64,000 nt of DNA from Alcaligenaceae bacterium SAGV5 (GCA_009360345.1 SPDP01000001.1:2170001-2234000), one strand, 5' to 3'; numbered from the stretch's first letter, positions 27,852 to 36,432 are shown. Made by a program: numbers and translations. Notes: generated by a model not told the origin, from the sequence alone.

Positions 27852-28976
27852 TCAGCGGTCCCGGCGATAGCGCCTCAGTTTTTCTTCGTCGAGCGCCAAT
27901 CCCAACCCCGGACCGGCAGGCAGCGTCATCGAGAATTCCTGGTAGGCGGGGCGTTGCTGGACGATGTCGTCCACCAGCAGCAAGGGGCCGAACAACTCGG
28001 TGCCCCATTCCAGCCGGGGCAGCGTGGCGAAAGCGTGCGCGGCCGCCACCGTGCCTATGCTGCCTTCCAGCATGGTGCCGCCGTACAGTGCCATGCCCGC
28101 CGCGTCGCCCACCGCGGCGGTGCGCAAGACTTCATAGAGGCCGCCCGATTTGGAAATCTTCAGGGCCAGCACGTCGGCCGCGCCCTGGCGGGCGAGATCC
28201 ATGGCGTCTTCAGGGCTGTGCACGGCTTCGTCGGCCATGATGGGTATGACGAAACGCGCCGCCAGCCTTGCCATCCCGGCCCGATGGGCGCGCGGCAGCG
28301 GTTGTTCGACCAGGTCCACGCCGGCCGCTTCCAGCCGGGCGATGCCGGTGGCCGCCTGCGATTCGCTCCAGGCCTGGTTCACGTCCACGGTCACGCGCGC
28401 CCGCGCGCCCAGCGCTTCCTTGATGGCGCATACGTGGGCCACGTCCTCGGCCACGGAGCGGCGGCCGATCTTCAGTTTGAAGGTATCGTGCCGCCGCGCG
28501 GCCAGCAGGGATTCGGCTTCCTCGATATCGCGCCGGGTATCGCCGCTGGCCAGTGTCCAGAGGACGGGCACCGCTTCGCGCACCGCGCCGCCCAGCAGGG
28601 TCGAGACCGATACGCCCAGCCGCTTGCCTTGCGCGTCGAGCAGCGCCGTTTCGAGCGCCGATTTGGCGAAGGTATTGCCGCGCGCCACCCGATTCATGCG
28701 CTGGACCGCGGCCAGCACGTTGGAGGCGTCCTGCCCCAGCAGCGCCGGCGCCAGGTAGGTGTCGATGGCGAGCTTGATGCCCTCGGGGCTTTCTTCGCCA
28801 TAGCTCAGCCCGCCTATGGTGGTGGCTTCTCCCAGCCCCTCCGCCCCGTCGGAACACCACAGTCGCACGATGACGAGCGTCTGTACGTTCATGACCGTCA
28901 TCGCCAGTTGATGGGCGCGGATGGTCGGCAGGTCGACCAGAACGGCTTCGATCGACTCGATGCAAGGGAAAGCCAT
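27852..28976 (-). CDS. catB: Muconate cycloisomerase CatB
   Basis: Enolase-superfamily enzyme of 374 residues that lactonises cis,cis-muconate. The Lys-x-Lys motif is in TFKLKIG (about residue 168). Metal ligands follow in VTVDVNQAW, DLVEQPL and IMADEAV, and the second lysine is in DVLALKISKSGG. It is divergent from catR across 98 bp with a CatR-type site. catA, which would supply muconate by catechol ortho cleavage, is not in the window. Confidence 0.93.
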   Translation of the reverse strand: MAFPCIESIEAVLVDLPTIRAHQLAMTVMNVQTLVIVRLWCSDGAEGLGEATTIGGLSYGEESPEGIKLAIDTYLAPALLGQDASNVLAAVQRMNRVARGNTFAKSALETALLDAQGKRLGVSVSTLLGGAVREAVPVLWTLASGDTRRDIEEAESLLAARRHDTFKLKIGRRSVAEDVAHVCAIKEALGARARVTVDVNQAWSESQAATGIARLEAAGVDLVEQPLPRAHRAGMARLAARFVIPIMADEAVHSPEDAMDLARQGAADVLALKISKSGGLYEVLRTAAVGDAAGMALYGGTMLEGSIGTVAAAHAFATLPRLEWGTELFGPLLLVDDIVQQRPAYQEFSMTLPAGPGLGLALDEEKLRRYRRDR

Positions 28977-29007
28977 ACTTTTCCGGTTCCTTGAGGTTCG
29001 AGAAGCC

Positions 29008-29037
29008 AGTATGGAATTCGATTTTTCTTGCGTCCAA
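29008..29037 (-). promoter_or_regulatory. catB promoter
   Basis: On the minus strand: -35 TTGGAC (29037-29032), an 18-bp spacer and -10 CATACT (29013-29008), ending 31 bp before the catB start. The CatR-type palindrome at 29058-29072 lies about 20 bp upstream of the -35, the usual geometry for LysR-type activation. Confidence 0.5.
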
Positions 29038-29057
29038 GACTATATTTGTCCCTTTCA

Positions 29058-29072
29058 ATACCCTAAGGGTAT
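29058..29072. promoter_or_regulatory. CatR/BenM-type operator ATAC-N7-GTAT
   Basis: ATACCCT-A-AGGGTAT is a perfect 15-bp palindrome that fits exactly the ATAC-N7-GTAT recognition site described for the LysR regulators BenM and CatM. It ends 2 bp before the catR start codon and lies upstream of the catB promoter, allowing catBC activation and catR autorepression. Confidence 0.8.
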
Positions 29073-29074
29073 CG

Positions 29075-29998
29075 ATGGACATCAGACAGCTACGCTACTT
29101 CCAGGCCGTGGCGCAGGAAATGAACGTCACGCGCGCCGCCGAGAAACTGCACATGGCGCAACCGCCGCTCAGCCGGCAGATCCGTGCGCTGGAGGATGAA
29201 CTGGGCGTACTCCTGTTCGAGCGAACCGGGCGATCGCTGCGCTTGACGGAGGCTGGCCGTTTCCTGCTCGAACATTCGCTGCAATTGACCGCGCGGCTCC
29301 AGGAAATCGGCGATGCCACCCGCCGGATCGGACAGCAGGGGCGGCGCTGGTTCGGCGTGGGCTTCGTGCCGTCCACGTTGTACGGATTCGTGCCCGAACT
29401 GATACGCCGCCTGCGGAGCGCCGACCGGCACGTGGAGGTGGGGTTGTCGGAACTGACGACCCTGCAGCAGATGGAAGCGCTCAAGGCCGGACGCATCGAC
29501 ATCGGGTTCGGGCGGATCCTTTTCGACGATCCCGATATCGAACGCAAAGTGCTGATGGCCGAGCCGCTGGTTGCCGTGGTCGCGCGCGCCCACCCGCTGG
29601 CCGGAGACGCGCGGCAGGGGGTGCGGGCGGCCGACCTGGCCGCCCAGCCTTTCATCCTGTATCCGGCCCGTCCCCGGCCGAGCTATGCCGACCACGTGCT
29701 GGGCCTGTTCCGGGCGGCGGGCCATGGCCTGGACGTGGTCCAGGAAGCCAACGAACTGCAGACTGCCGTCGGGCTGGTCGCGGCCGGCCTGGGCGTGACC
29801 GTGGTGCCCGCCTCGGTGCAGCGCCTGCAGCGCGAGGATGTCGCCTACCTGCCGCTGGACAGCCCGGGTTTCACCTCGCCGGTGATCGTGAGTCGCCGCC
29901 GGGACGACCGCTCACCGTTCCTGCTGCAAGCCAGCGCGCTGGCCGACGAACTGGCGGCCGAGGAACTGCGCGCGCATGCGCGCCAGGCCCCGGATTAG
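29075..29998 (+). CDS. catR: LysR-type regulator CatR
   Basis: A 307-residue LysR-type regulator. The N-terminal helix-turn-helix is MDIRQLRYFQAVAQEMNVTRAAEKLHMAQPPLSRQIRALEDELGV, characteristic of the CatR/BenM/CbnR subgroup. The effector domain (residues about 90-295) contains FVPSTLYGFVPELIRRLR and the end RRRDDRSPF. It is divergent from catB-catC with a consensus site between; cis,cis-muconate is the usual inducer. I chose the ATG at 29075 over an upstream in-frame start because the protein then begins with the conserved helix. Confidence 0.9.
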   Translation: MDIRQLRYFQAVAQEMNVTRAAEKLHMAQPPLSRQIRALEDELGVLLFERTGRSLRLTEAGRFLLEHSLQLTARLQEIGDATRRIGQQGRRWFGVGFVPSTLYGFVPELIRRLRSADRHVEVGLSELTTLQQMEALKAGRIDIGFGRILFDDPDIERKVLMAEPLVAVVARAHPLAGDARQGVRAADLAAQPFILYPARPRPSYADHVLGLFRAAGHGLDVVQEANELQTAVGLVAAGLGVTVVPASVQRLQREDVAYLPLDSPGFTSPVIVSRRRDDRSPFLLQASALADELAAEELRAHARQAPD

Positions 29999-30006
29999 GT
30001 TCAGGC

Positions 30007-30777
30007 TCAGGCGCCTTCCAGGCTGATGCTGCCTTTGGCGGCGGAGCGGGTGCCGGGCAGGGGGCGGTTGCTGGCGGCGTGATAGGTGAACACCACCGAG
30101 AACTTCACCTCGTCCGTCGCGTTCCGGTCGGCCGCGTGCAGGGTATTGCAGTGGAAGAACATCACATCGCCGGCGCGCAGCTCCGGCACGATGGCGTGCT
30201 CGATGACCGCGCGATTGGCGGGCAGGTCGTCGCGGAAGAACTTGCGTTCGTCGAAACGCGAGGCGTCGAAGCTGTCCCGGTGCGACCCCGGCACCAGGTG
30301 CAGCGCGCCGTTGCGGTGCTCCTCGTCGCCCAGCGCCAGCCAGATCGAGACCATGTCATCGCGCTGGAACGACCAATAGCGGAAGTCGCGGTGCCAGCCC
30401 GTGAGCGTGCCGTAGCGCGGGTGCTTGGTCATGACGCAGTTGTGATGGGCCAGCGACAGCCTGGCCGGTTCGCCGAAATACGCCGCCATCCACTCGCGGA
30501 TGGGCGCGCAGGTCGCGTACTGCCGATAGGCCTCGTCGCGCGACCACGCATCCAGCAGCCGCCGCACCGTTCGTCCGCCCTCCGCCTCGCGGGAAGTCGG
30601 GGCGCCGGGATAACCCAGGTCCGCTTCGTACTCGACGGGGTCGATATGGGCATTGAGCTGCGCGCGCGCAATCTGCAGCAGCGCTGCGCAGGCATCGTCA
30701 TCCAGGAAATTGCGCACCACCACCAGGCCATCCCGGCGTAGCGCCGCGATCTGTTCATCGCGTGACAGGCTAGCCAT
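30007..30777 (-). CDS. Phytanoyl-CoA dioxygenase (PhyH) family oxygenase
   Basis: A 256-residue Fe(II)/2-oxoglutarate-type oxygenase. The HxD iron pair is in LTGWHRDFRYWSFQRDD near residue 126, and the distal His in MFFHCNTLHAADRNATDEVKFSVVFTYHAASNRPLPG near 220. The N-terminal RDGLVVVRNFLDDDACAALL is typical of the family. It stands alone, convergent with catR and next to a Bug gene. Members hydroxylate diverse small molecules, so the substrate is open. Confidence 0.82.
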   Translation of the reverse strand: MASLSRDEQIAALRRDGLVVVRNFLDDDACAALLQIARAQLNAHIDPVEYEADLGYPGAPTSREAEGGRTVRRLLDAWSRDEAYRQYATCAPIREWMAAYFGEPARLSLAHHNCVMTKHPRYGTLTGWHRDFRYWSFQRDDMVSIWLALGDEEHRNGALHLVPGSHRDSFDASRFDERKFFRDDLPANRAVIEHAIVPELRAGDVMFFHCNTLHAADRNATDEVKFSVVFTYHAASNRPLPGTRSAAKGSISLEGA

Positions 30778-30834
30778 GCTGCTCTAAATACAAGAGAAGA
30801 AAAAACAGCTGCCTAGCATACGCCTAATTTGTCC

Positions 30835-30873
30835 CACGCCCTACGCCCTTCGGGCGCCCCCCGGAAGGGGCGG
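30835..30873 (+). repeat. Partial hairpin repeat, copy 3
   Basis: CCCTACGCCCTTCGGGCGCC followed by CCCCGGAAGGGGCGGG, matching the first module of the repeat family; the second stem is missing. It lies 22 bp 3' of the next Bug gene (minus strand) but in the opposite orientation relative to that gene, unlike the other copies. Confidence 0.65.
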
Positions 30874-30894
30874 GCGCCCGCGCGCCGGGGGCAT

Positions 30895-31857
30895 CTACTC
30901 CCGGATATCGACGCGCTTGACGACTTCGGCCCACTTGGCCGTGTCGTGCTTCAAGGTTTCCGCTGCCTGCGCCCCGACCTGGCCCACTGGCGTCAGGTCG
31001 AGCGAGGTCAGGCGCTGGCGCACGGGCGCTTCCCGCAGCGCGGCCGCTACGGCTTCCTGCAGGGCCTGCACCACGGCCGCCGGCGTGTCCCTGGGCGCCA
31101 TCAGGTATTGGTTGAAGGACGCGTCGATGCCGGGCAGGCCGACCTGCGGCAGGGTCGGCACGCCGGGGGCCATCGGCGAGGGCCGGGCCGAGGAGACGGC
31201 CAGCGCGGTCAGCCGCCCGGACTGGACGTTGGGCAGCACCGTGGGAGTGGCCAGGAAACCGCAGTCGACCTGGCCGCCCATGACGTCCGTCATCGCCGGG
31301 CTCGGGCCCTTGTAGGGGACGTGGGTCATGGCGACGCCGGCCTTGCTCAGGACCAGTTCGGCCGCGAGATGGCCGGGCGAGCCCTGCCCGCCGGACGCAT
31401 AGGTCATCGGCGTCTGCCGGGCACGCGCGATCAGTTGCTCCATGGAGGTGAGCTTGAGCGCGGCATTGCACACCATCATCTGGTTGAAGTTGGCCACCAG
31501 GGAAACCGGCACGAGGTCGGTGCGCGGGTCGAAATCCATCTTCTTGTAGACGAAGGGATTGACCGTGACCACGGTGTCGGGCGTGACCAGCAGGGTGTAG
31601 CCGTCGGCCGCGGACTTGGCGACCTGCTGCGCGGCCAGGCCGTTGTTGGCGCCGGCGCGGTTCTCCACCACGAAGGTCTGCTTGAAGCGGTTGCCCAGGC
31701 GCTCGGCAAGAATCCGGGCGACCATGTCCGAGGGCGCTCCCGGCGGCGAGCCGACCAGGACGCGTACCGGCTTGGAAGGGTAGCCGGATTGCGCGTGCGC
31801 GACGGGAGAGGCGGCAAGCAGGGCGGCGGCCAGGAGGGCCGGTCGAAGGGTGGGCAT
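30895..31857 (-). CDS. Bug family tripartite tricarboxylate transporter receptor
   Basis: A 320-residue TctC/Bug periplasmic receptor. The signal peptide ends near residue 22 (SPVAHAQ|SGYPSKP). Family parts are VRVLVGSPPGAPSDMVARILAERLG, FVVENRAGANNGLAAQQVAKSAADGYTLL and MTHVPYKGPSPAMTDVMGGQVD. It is divergent from a PcaQ/GbpR-like LysR gene across an AT-rich gap holding two identical 12-bp repeats, so it is probably induced by the ligand it binds. No TctA/TctB genes are nearby. Confidence 0.88.
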   Translation of the reverse strand: MPTLRPALLAAALLAASPVAHAQSGYPSKPVRVLVGSPPGAPSDMVARILAERLGNRFKQTFVVENRAGANNGLAAQQVAKSAADGYTLLVTPDTVVTVNPFVYKKMDFDPRTDLVPVSLVANFNQMMVCNAALKLTSMEQLIARARQTPMTYASGGQGSPGHLAAELVLSKAGVAMTHVPYKGPSPAMTDVMGGQVDCGFLATPTVLPNVQSGRLTALAVSSARPSPMAPGVPTLPQVGLPGIDASFNQYLMAPRDTPAAVVQALQEAVAAALREAPVRQRLTSLDLTPVGQVGAQAAETLKHDTAKWAEVVKRVDIRE

Positions 31858-31902
31858 GGTCTCGCTCCGGATGCTGATGTTTTGTCCCAGTGTATTTAGT
31901 TA

Positions 31903-31955
31903 TTTTGGTTATGAAAAATGAAAAATAAGAAGAGTTGATTTCCTTTTGGTTATGA
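31903..31955. promoter_or_regulatory. Paired TTTTGGTTATGA direct repeats in bug/LysR gap
   Basis: Two perfect copies of TTTTGGTTATGA at 31903-31914 and 31944-31955, 41 bp apart (about four helical turns), in an otherwise AT-rich gap. The complement contains ATAACC, the half-site I recall for the LysR-family regulator PcaQ. They are likely binding sites for the product of the adjacent LysR gene. Confidence 0.55.
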
Positions 31956-31978
31956 TTTGACGGGTCGAGGGAGCGCTC

Positions 31979-32938
31979 ATGCAGGAGTACGGCATATCCA
32001 TGGGACTGGGCCGCATCAAGCTGCGGCATCTCCAATGTCTGGTCGCCATCGCCGCGCACCGACATATGGGGCAGGCGGCCGATGCGCTGGGCATCTCGCA
32101 GCCGGCCATTTCCAAGACGCTGGCGGAGCTGGAGGACGTGGTGCAGGCGCAGCTCGTGATACGCAGCAAGCGCGGCGTGGGGCTGACCGAAAAGGGACAA
32201 GTGCTGCTGGGCTATGCCGGCAGCAGCCTGCGTACGCTGCGCGAGGGCCTGGACCATGTTTCCTCCACCGTACGGGACGACGTGGCCGTCATCGCGATCG
32301 GCACGCTTCCCACCGTCGCGCCCACCATCGGACCGCAGGCGGCCAGCCTGTTCAAGCGCCAGTGGCCGTCGGTCCGGCTCAGCGTGCATACAGGGGTGAA
32401 CGCGGGGCTGCTGGCATTGCTCAAGCAGGGCGAACTGGACCTGGTGCTGGGCCGCGTGGCGGAGCCCTCGGAAATGCTGGGCCTGTCGTACGAGCATCTG
32501 TACGAGGAACCGGTGGTGGTGGTTGCCCGGCCGGGGCATCCGCTGGCGTCCGCCCATCGGGTGGAGCCCGAGGAGATCGCCGCCTGCGGCATGGTGGTGC
32601 CGCTGCCGGGCACGGCCATCCGCCACACCATCGATTCGTACATGGTCCGGCATGGCGTGGGCGTCGGGCGCGAGGCGATCGAGACCTTGTCCGATGCCTT
32701 CGCCCGGTCCTACGTGGCCCATACCGATGCGGTCTGGATGATTGCGCTGGGCGTGGTCGAACACGATCTGCGCGCCGGCAGCCTGGTCCGGCTGGCCTGC
32801 GACACGCAGCACACTTCGGCCTCGGTCGGGCTGACGCTGCGCAGCGACGCCGTGCCTTCGCACGCGGTGCGGGCGCTGATCGAGTGCATACGCGCCGCCG
32901 CCGCGCGGCGGCGCGAACAGGCCGCAGGAATCGCCTGA
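31979..32938 (+). CDS. LysR-type regulator, PcaQ/GbpR-like
   Basis: A 319-residue LysR-type regulator. The DNA-binding domain is GRIKLRHLQCLVAIAAHRHMGQAADALGISQPAISKTLAELEDVVQAQLVIRSKRGVGLTEKG (residues about 9-71). This form (RHLQC with AISKTL) resembles PcaQ and GbpR. The effector domain follows (AVIAIGTLPTVAPTIGPQAASLFK). GAGGGAG at proper spacing supports the ATG at 31979. It is divergent from a Bug receptor gene, its likely target. Confidence 0.85.
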   Translation: MQEYGISMGLGRIKLRHLQCLVAIAAHRHMGQAADALGISQPAISKTLAELEDVVQAQLVIRSKRGVGLTEKGQVLLGYAGSSLRTLREGLDHVSSTVRDDVAVIAIGTLPTVAPTIGPQAASLFKRQWPSVRLSVHTGVNAGLLALLKQGELDLVLGRVAEPSEMLGLSYEHLYEEPVVVVARPGHPLASAHRVEPEEIAACGMVVPLPGTAIRHTIDSYMVRHGVGVGREAIETLSDAFARSYVAHTDAVWMIALGVVEHDLRAGSLVRLACDTQHTSASVGLTLRSDAVPSHAVRALIECIRAAAARRREQAAGIA

Positions 32939-32982
32939 GGCCGCCGCGAGGGAGGCTTGCTATAGGGGTATGGGGGCGGGTC

Positions 32983-33864
32983 CTAGCGCGCGGCGGCGAC
33001 CTGCCGCGCCAGTACGCGCTGGGGCGAACGCTCCGGATGCGCCATGGCCGAGACCGGCAGCAGGTAGGTCTGCTCCAGCATGAACTGGCCCGTCATGGCC
33101 GCGTGCGGCGTCTGGTCCGAAAAGCAGATCCAGGTGCTGCCCGGCGGGAACTCGATGCTTTCCTGCAGGCCGTCGCGCTGGTAGCCCGCGTCGGCTTTCA
33201 TGCGGTCGTGCAATTGCAGCATGAAGTGGTCGTAGGCGCTGCGGCGGCTCTTGGTGACATGCAGTTTGTGCAGCAGCCACGCCACGCCGGGCCGGTAGGC
33301 CGGCATCTGCGGCAGGTAGCGCGCCGACAGCGTGTCGAAGGCTTCGCCGACCCGCCACTGGCGGGTGTCGCCATGCGGATTGATGTTGTTGAAGACGCGC
33401 AGGATGCGCTGTTCGCCCACCGGCCGCGAGGGGAAGGCATCCACGTGCAGGCGGGTGTCGTCCTTGCGCCAGGACATCTTCCAGGTGCCGATGCGATGCA
33501 GGCGCAGGCTGGTGGTGGGGGCATGCAGGTGCGATGCGTAGCCAGGCAGCAGCCGGTCCAGGAAGTGGCGCGTGGTCTCGTAGTAGCGGCGCACCAGCGC
33601 GCCGATCGCGTTCCGCCGCTCGTCCTCCACGGCCACGCCGGTCAGCTTGCCGGTGGTGGCGTTCAGGCTGATGTTCTTGCGCTTGGGATCGACCAGCGCG
33701 GGGTCGAGCAGGCGGGTTTCGGCATCGCTCAGCGCGAAGCGCAGTTCGGGGAAGTACAGGACTTTGCCTTCTTCCAGTTCGGCCACGGGCGTGGACGCGC
33801 CGACATGGTCCGGGGCGTCGTTCCAGGCGCGGTGATCGATGCGGACGATGCGGGTGCTCGTCAT
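32983..33864 (-). CDS. kdoO: Kdo hydroxylase (KdoO-type Fe(II)/2-oxoglutarate oxygenase)
   Basis: A 293-residue protein of the 3-deoxy-D-manno-octulosonic acid (Kdo) 3-hydroxylase family, which converts an LPS inner-core Kdo to Ko. The HxD iron pair is in DTRLHVDAFPSRPVGEQRILRVFNNINP near residue 140, and the distal His in CFSDQTPHAAMTGQFMLEQTYLL near 256. It follows the TlpA-like gene by 4 bp, as last gene of the yraN-diaA-dolP-tlpA-kdoO series of envelope genes. Other LPS genes (kdsC, kdsD, lptABC) lie 11-13 kb away. Confidence 0.82.
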   Translation of the reverse strand: MTSTRIVRIDHRAWNDAPDHVGASTPVAELEEGKVLYFPELRFALSDAETRLLDPALVDPKRKNISLNATTGKLTGVAVEDERRNAIGALVRRYYETTRHFLDRLLPGYASHLHAPTTSLRLHRIGTWKMSWRKDDTRLHVDAFPSRPVGEQRILRVFNNINPHGDTRQWRVGEAFDTLSARYLPQMPAYRPGVAWLLHKLHVTKSRRSAYDHFMLQLHDRMKADAGYQRDGLQESIEFPPGSTWICFSDQTPHAAMTGQFMLEQTYLLPVSAMAHPERSPQRVLARQVAAAR

Positions 33865-33868
33865 GGCG

Positions 33869-34408
33869 TCAGCTGGCCAGCGCTTTTTCGATCGTGGCGT
33901 GGAACTCGGCGACGTTGGGCTCGCCCAGGTAGCGCTTGATGATGCGGCCCTGCTTGTCGATCAGGAACGAGGTGGGCGTGAGCTTGACGTCCTCGAAGCT
34001 GCGCGCGATCTCGCCCATCGGGTCCAGCGCGACCTTGAAGGGCAGCTCGCGGCTTTGCGCGAAATTGAGCACGTAGTTGGCCGGGTCGTAGCTCATGGCC
34101 ACCGCGACCATTTCGTAGCCTTGCGGCGCGTACTTCTTGTAGGTCTCGACCATCATCGGCATCTCCTTCACGCAGGTCACGCAACTGGTGGCCCAGAAGT
34201 TGACCAGCACCACCTTGCCGCGCAGGCTCTCGGTGGTGAATTTTTCGCCGTGGATGGAGGTGAAGGTGGTGTCGGGCGCCTTGGCGGCGGGGGCCAGCGC
34301 GAACCAGGCGCCGGCGGCGGCCAGCAGCGCGACCGCGAGGATGGCCGCCAGTTTGGCGGCGCCGCGCTGGGCGCGGGCGGTTCCGTTGAAGGGGGCAGAA
34401 ATCGGCAT
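33869..34408 (-). CDS. TlpA-like membrane-anchored thioredoxin
   Basis: A 179-residue thiol-disulfide protein. It has a single N-terminal hydrophobic helix (AAKLAAILAVALLAAAGAWFALA, residues 17-39) and a periplasmic thioredoxin fold with active site ATSCVTCVKEMP near residue 80. TPTSFLIDKQGRIIKRYLG near 140 contains the cis-Pro. The CVTC active site is less common than CxPC. It could reduce apo-cytochromes or protect periplasmic thiols. I chose the ATG at 34408; the frame is open much further upstream but that part overlaps dolP and looks spurious. Confidence 0.87.
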   Translation of the reverse strand: MPISAPFNGTARAQRGAAKLAAILAVALLAAAGAWFALAPAAKAPDTTFTSIHGEKFTTESLRGKVVLVNFWATSCVTCVKEMPMMVETYKKYAPQGYEMVAVAMSYDPANYVLNFAQSRELPFKVALDPMGEIARSFEDVKLTPTSFLIDKQGRIIKRYLGEPNVAEFHATIEKALAS

Positions 34409-34521
34409 AGGGAGCGATCCGTTGCGAGGCGGGCAGGGCGGCGCGTGTCCGCGCCCGCGATGCGGCCCATTATAGGCCGGGATGCGTGTCCAGCCCGCCT
34501 GCCGGTGGGCGGGGACGCCGG

Positions 34522-35196
34522 TCAGCGGCTGTCCGACGAGCCGCCGGCGGTTTGCGACTGGTCCTGCTCGGCCTTCACTTTCGAGAGATCCTGCAGTTCC
34601 TCTTCGGTGATGTAGTCGAATACCTTGACCACCTTCTTGACCCCGCTCACGCCGGCGGCGATCTCGGCGCCGCGCTTGCCTTCCCGTTCGGTGACGCGGC
34701 CCATCAGGTAGGCCACGCCGTTCTCGACCGTGATGCGGAAGGAGTTGGCGAAGAGATCCTTGGCGTCCACCAGCGACGCCTTGATCTTGCCTTCGATGAA
34801 GAGATCGTTCGAGCGGGTGGCCAGCGACGTCGGGATGCCGATCTGGAGCTCGTTCACGATGGCGCGGACGTTCTCGACGCCGCGCGCTTGTTCCTCGGCA
34901 TCGCGCTTGGCGGCTTCGTCGGGGACTTCGCCGGTCAGCAGGAGCTTGCGGTTGTAGGCATTGACGTTGATATGGCCCTTGTCGCCGTAGCGGCCGGACA
35001 GCCGGCTGGACGCCTTGAGCTCGATGTTCTTGTCCTCGACCTGGATGCCCACGGTGCGGCGGTCGGTGGCGGCCATCGTGCCGACATAGGCGCTGCCCAG
35101 GACGATGGGCGCGCAGGCGGATACCGCCCATGCCGAGCTTGCGACCACGAGGGCCAGGACCAGGGGGCGTACCGAAGCGGCCGGTTTGCGAAACAT
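34522..35196 (-). CDS. dolP: Outer-membrane lipoprotein DolP with two BON domains
   Basis: A 224-residue lipoprotein. The lipobox is SAWAVSAC with the lipidated Cys near residue 28. Two BON domains follow: about 58-125 (GHINVNAYNRKLLLTGEVPDEAAKRDAEEQARGVENVRAIVNEL) and about 135-205 (FRITVENGVAYLMGRVTEREGKRGAEIAAGVSGVKKVVKVFDYI). DolP (YraP) supports outer-membrane integrity in E. coli. It overlaps the diaA stop by one base (TGATG), preserving the yraN-diaA-dolP order known from E. coli. Confidence 0.9.
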   Translation of the reverse strand: MFRKPAASVRPLVLALVVASSAWAVSACAPIVLGSAYVGTMAATDRRTVGIQVEDKNIELKASSRLSGRYGDKGHINVNAYNRKLLLTGEVPDEAAKRDAEEQARGVENVRAIVNELQIGIPTSLATRSNDLFIEGKIKASLVDAKDLFANSFRITVENGVAYLMGRVTEREGKRGAEIAAGVSGVKKVVKVFDYITEEELQDLSKVKAEQDQSQTAGGSSDSR

Positions 35197-35786
35197 CAGA
35201 GATCTCCCAGCAGTTGAGCGTCGATGCCGTCGCACATGGCGTGCAGCAGCAGTATGTGGACTTCCTGGATGCGCAGGGTGCGGTCGTGCGGCACGCACAG
35301 GTGCACGTCGTCTTCGGTCAGCATCTGGCCGATCCTGCCGCCGCCCTTGCCGGTCAGCGCGATGATGCGCAGCTCGCGCGAATGGGCCGCCTCGATGGCC
35401 TCGATCACGTTGGCCGAGTTGCCGCTGGTGGAAATCGCCACCAGCACGTCGCCGGGCTGGCCGAGCGCGTTGACCTGCTGGGAAAACACCCGGTCGTAGC
35501 CGAAGTCGTTGCCGACCGCGGTCAGGATGGAGGTATCGGTGTTGAGCGCGATGGCGCCCAGCGGCAGACGGTCGCGTTCGAAGCGGCCGACCAGTTCGGC
35601 GGCGAAGTGCTGGGCGTCGGCGGCGGACCCGCCATTGCCGCAGGCCAGGATCTTGCCGTTGTTGGAAAGGCTGAACACCAGCGCGTCGACGGCGGCCGCG
35701 GTGGGCGCCGCCAGGGTGTCCTGGCAGTGTTCGAACAAGGCGACGGCGTCGCGGAAATGGGCGGATATGCGGGCGATAAGGTCCAT
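35196..35786 (-). CDS. diaA: SIS-domain protein DiaA / phosphoheptose isomerase-like
   Basis: A 196-residue SIS-domain protein. Conserved parts are ILACGNGGSAADAQHFAAELVGRFERDRLPLGAIALNTDTSILTAVGNDFGYDRVFSQQVNALG (residues about 46-110) and DVLVAISTSGNSANVIEAIE near 115. Sequence alone does not separate DiaA (DnaA-binding initiation factor) from GmhA (LPS heptose isomerase), but the position between yraN and dolP is that of diaA in E. coli. A 160-bp gap separates it from yraN. Confidence 0.88.
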   Translation of the reverse strand: MDLIARISAHFRDAVALFEHCQDTLAAPTAAAVDALVFSLSNNGKILACGNGGSAADAQHFAAELVGRFERDRLPLGAIALNTDTSILTAVGNDFGYDRVFSQQVNALGQPGDVLVAISTSGNSANVIEAIEAAHSRELRIIALTGKGGGRIGQMLTEDDVHLCVPHDRTLRIQEVHILLLHAMCDGIDAQLLGDL

Positions 35787-35946
35787 GCCGGGATTATCTC
35801 ATGCAGGGGAAACGGCCGGTTTGCCGGCCTGGCGGGCAAGTGTGTCCGCTGTAACCGGCCGTGACACCCCGGTTACGGGCGGCGGCCATGGGTTGGAGCG
35901 GTTTCGGCAATGATAGTTTCCCGGACGGGCAGATGGGAGGGGCGGG

Positions 35947-36432
35947 CTATCGGAAACCGGGCAGCCCCTCGAGGGAAAAGGCGTGCCGTATCCATCGCGG
36001 CGGCGCATCGGCCTCGAAGGCCAGGACGTCGAAGCGGCAGGGCGGCGGCGGCCCTTTCCAGCGCGTCCGCAGGAAGTGGGCGGCCGTCCTCGCCAGGCGC
36101 AGCCGCTTGGCCGGCCCCACGCTGGCCGCCGCGCCGCCGTAGCGGCCAAGGGTCCGCGAGCGGACTTCGACGAAGACCAGGACCGTGCCATCGCGCATGA
36201 TCAGGTCGATTTCTCCGGCGCGGCAGGCAACGTTGCGGGCCACGAGGGCCAGCCCGGCGGCGCGCAGGTGCGCCAGCGCCGCGTGTTCGGCGCGGTCGCC
36301 GGCCTGCTGCGCGGGCGACCGGCGGGGCGGCGCGGCCGTTTCCTGCCGGCTGCCAGGCCGGGGGCGGCGGCGCACCGCCCGCCGCTGCGCCGCATGGGCC
36401 AGGGCATAGGCTTGCGTGTCGGCCGCCGTCAT
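35947..36432 (-). CDS. yraN: YraN family (UPF0102) nuclease-like protein
   Basis: A 161-residue protein of the YraN family, with a PD-(D/E)xK-type nuclease-like fold. The core is [75 protein letters not shown] (residues about 46-122), with the D in GEIDLI and EVR/K as the putative active site. The first 40 residues are Arg/Pro/Ala-rich and not conserved. It is divergent from rsmI, as expected for the yraL-yraN neighbourhood. Confidence 0.87.
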   Translation of the reverse strand: MTAADTQAYALAHAAQRRAVRRRPRPGSRQETAAPPRRSPAQQAGDRAEHAALAHLRAAGLALVARNVACRAGEIDLIMRDGTVLVFVEVRSRTLGRYGGAAASVGPAKRLRLARTAAHFLRTRWKGPPPPCRFDVLAFEADAPPRWIRHAFSLEGLPGFR

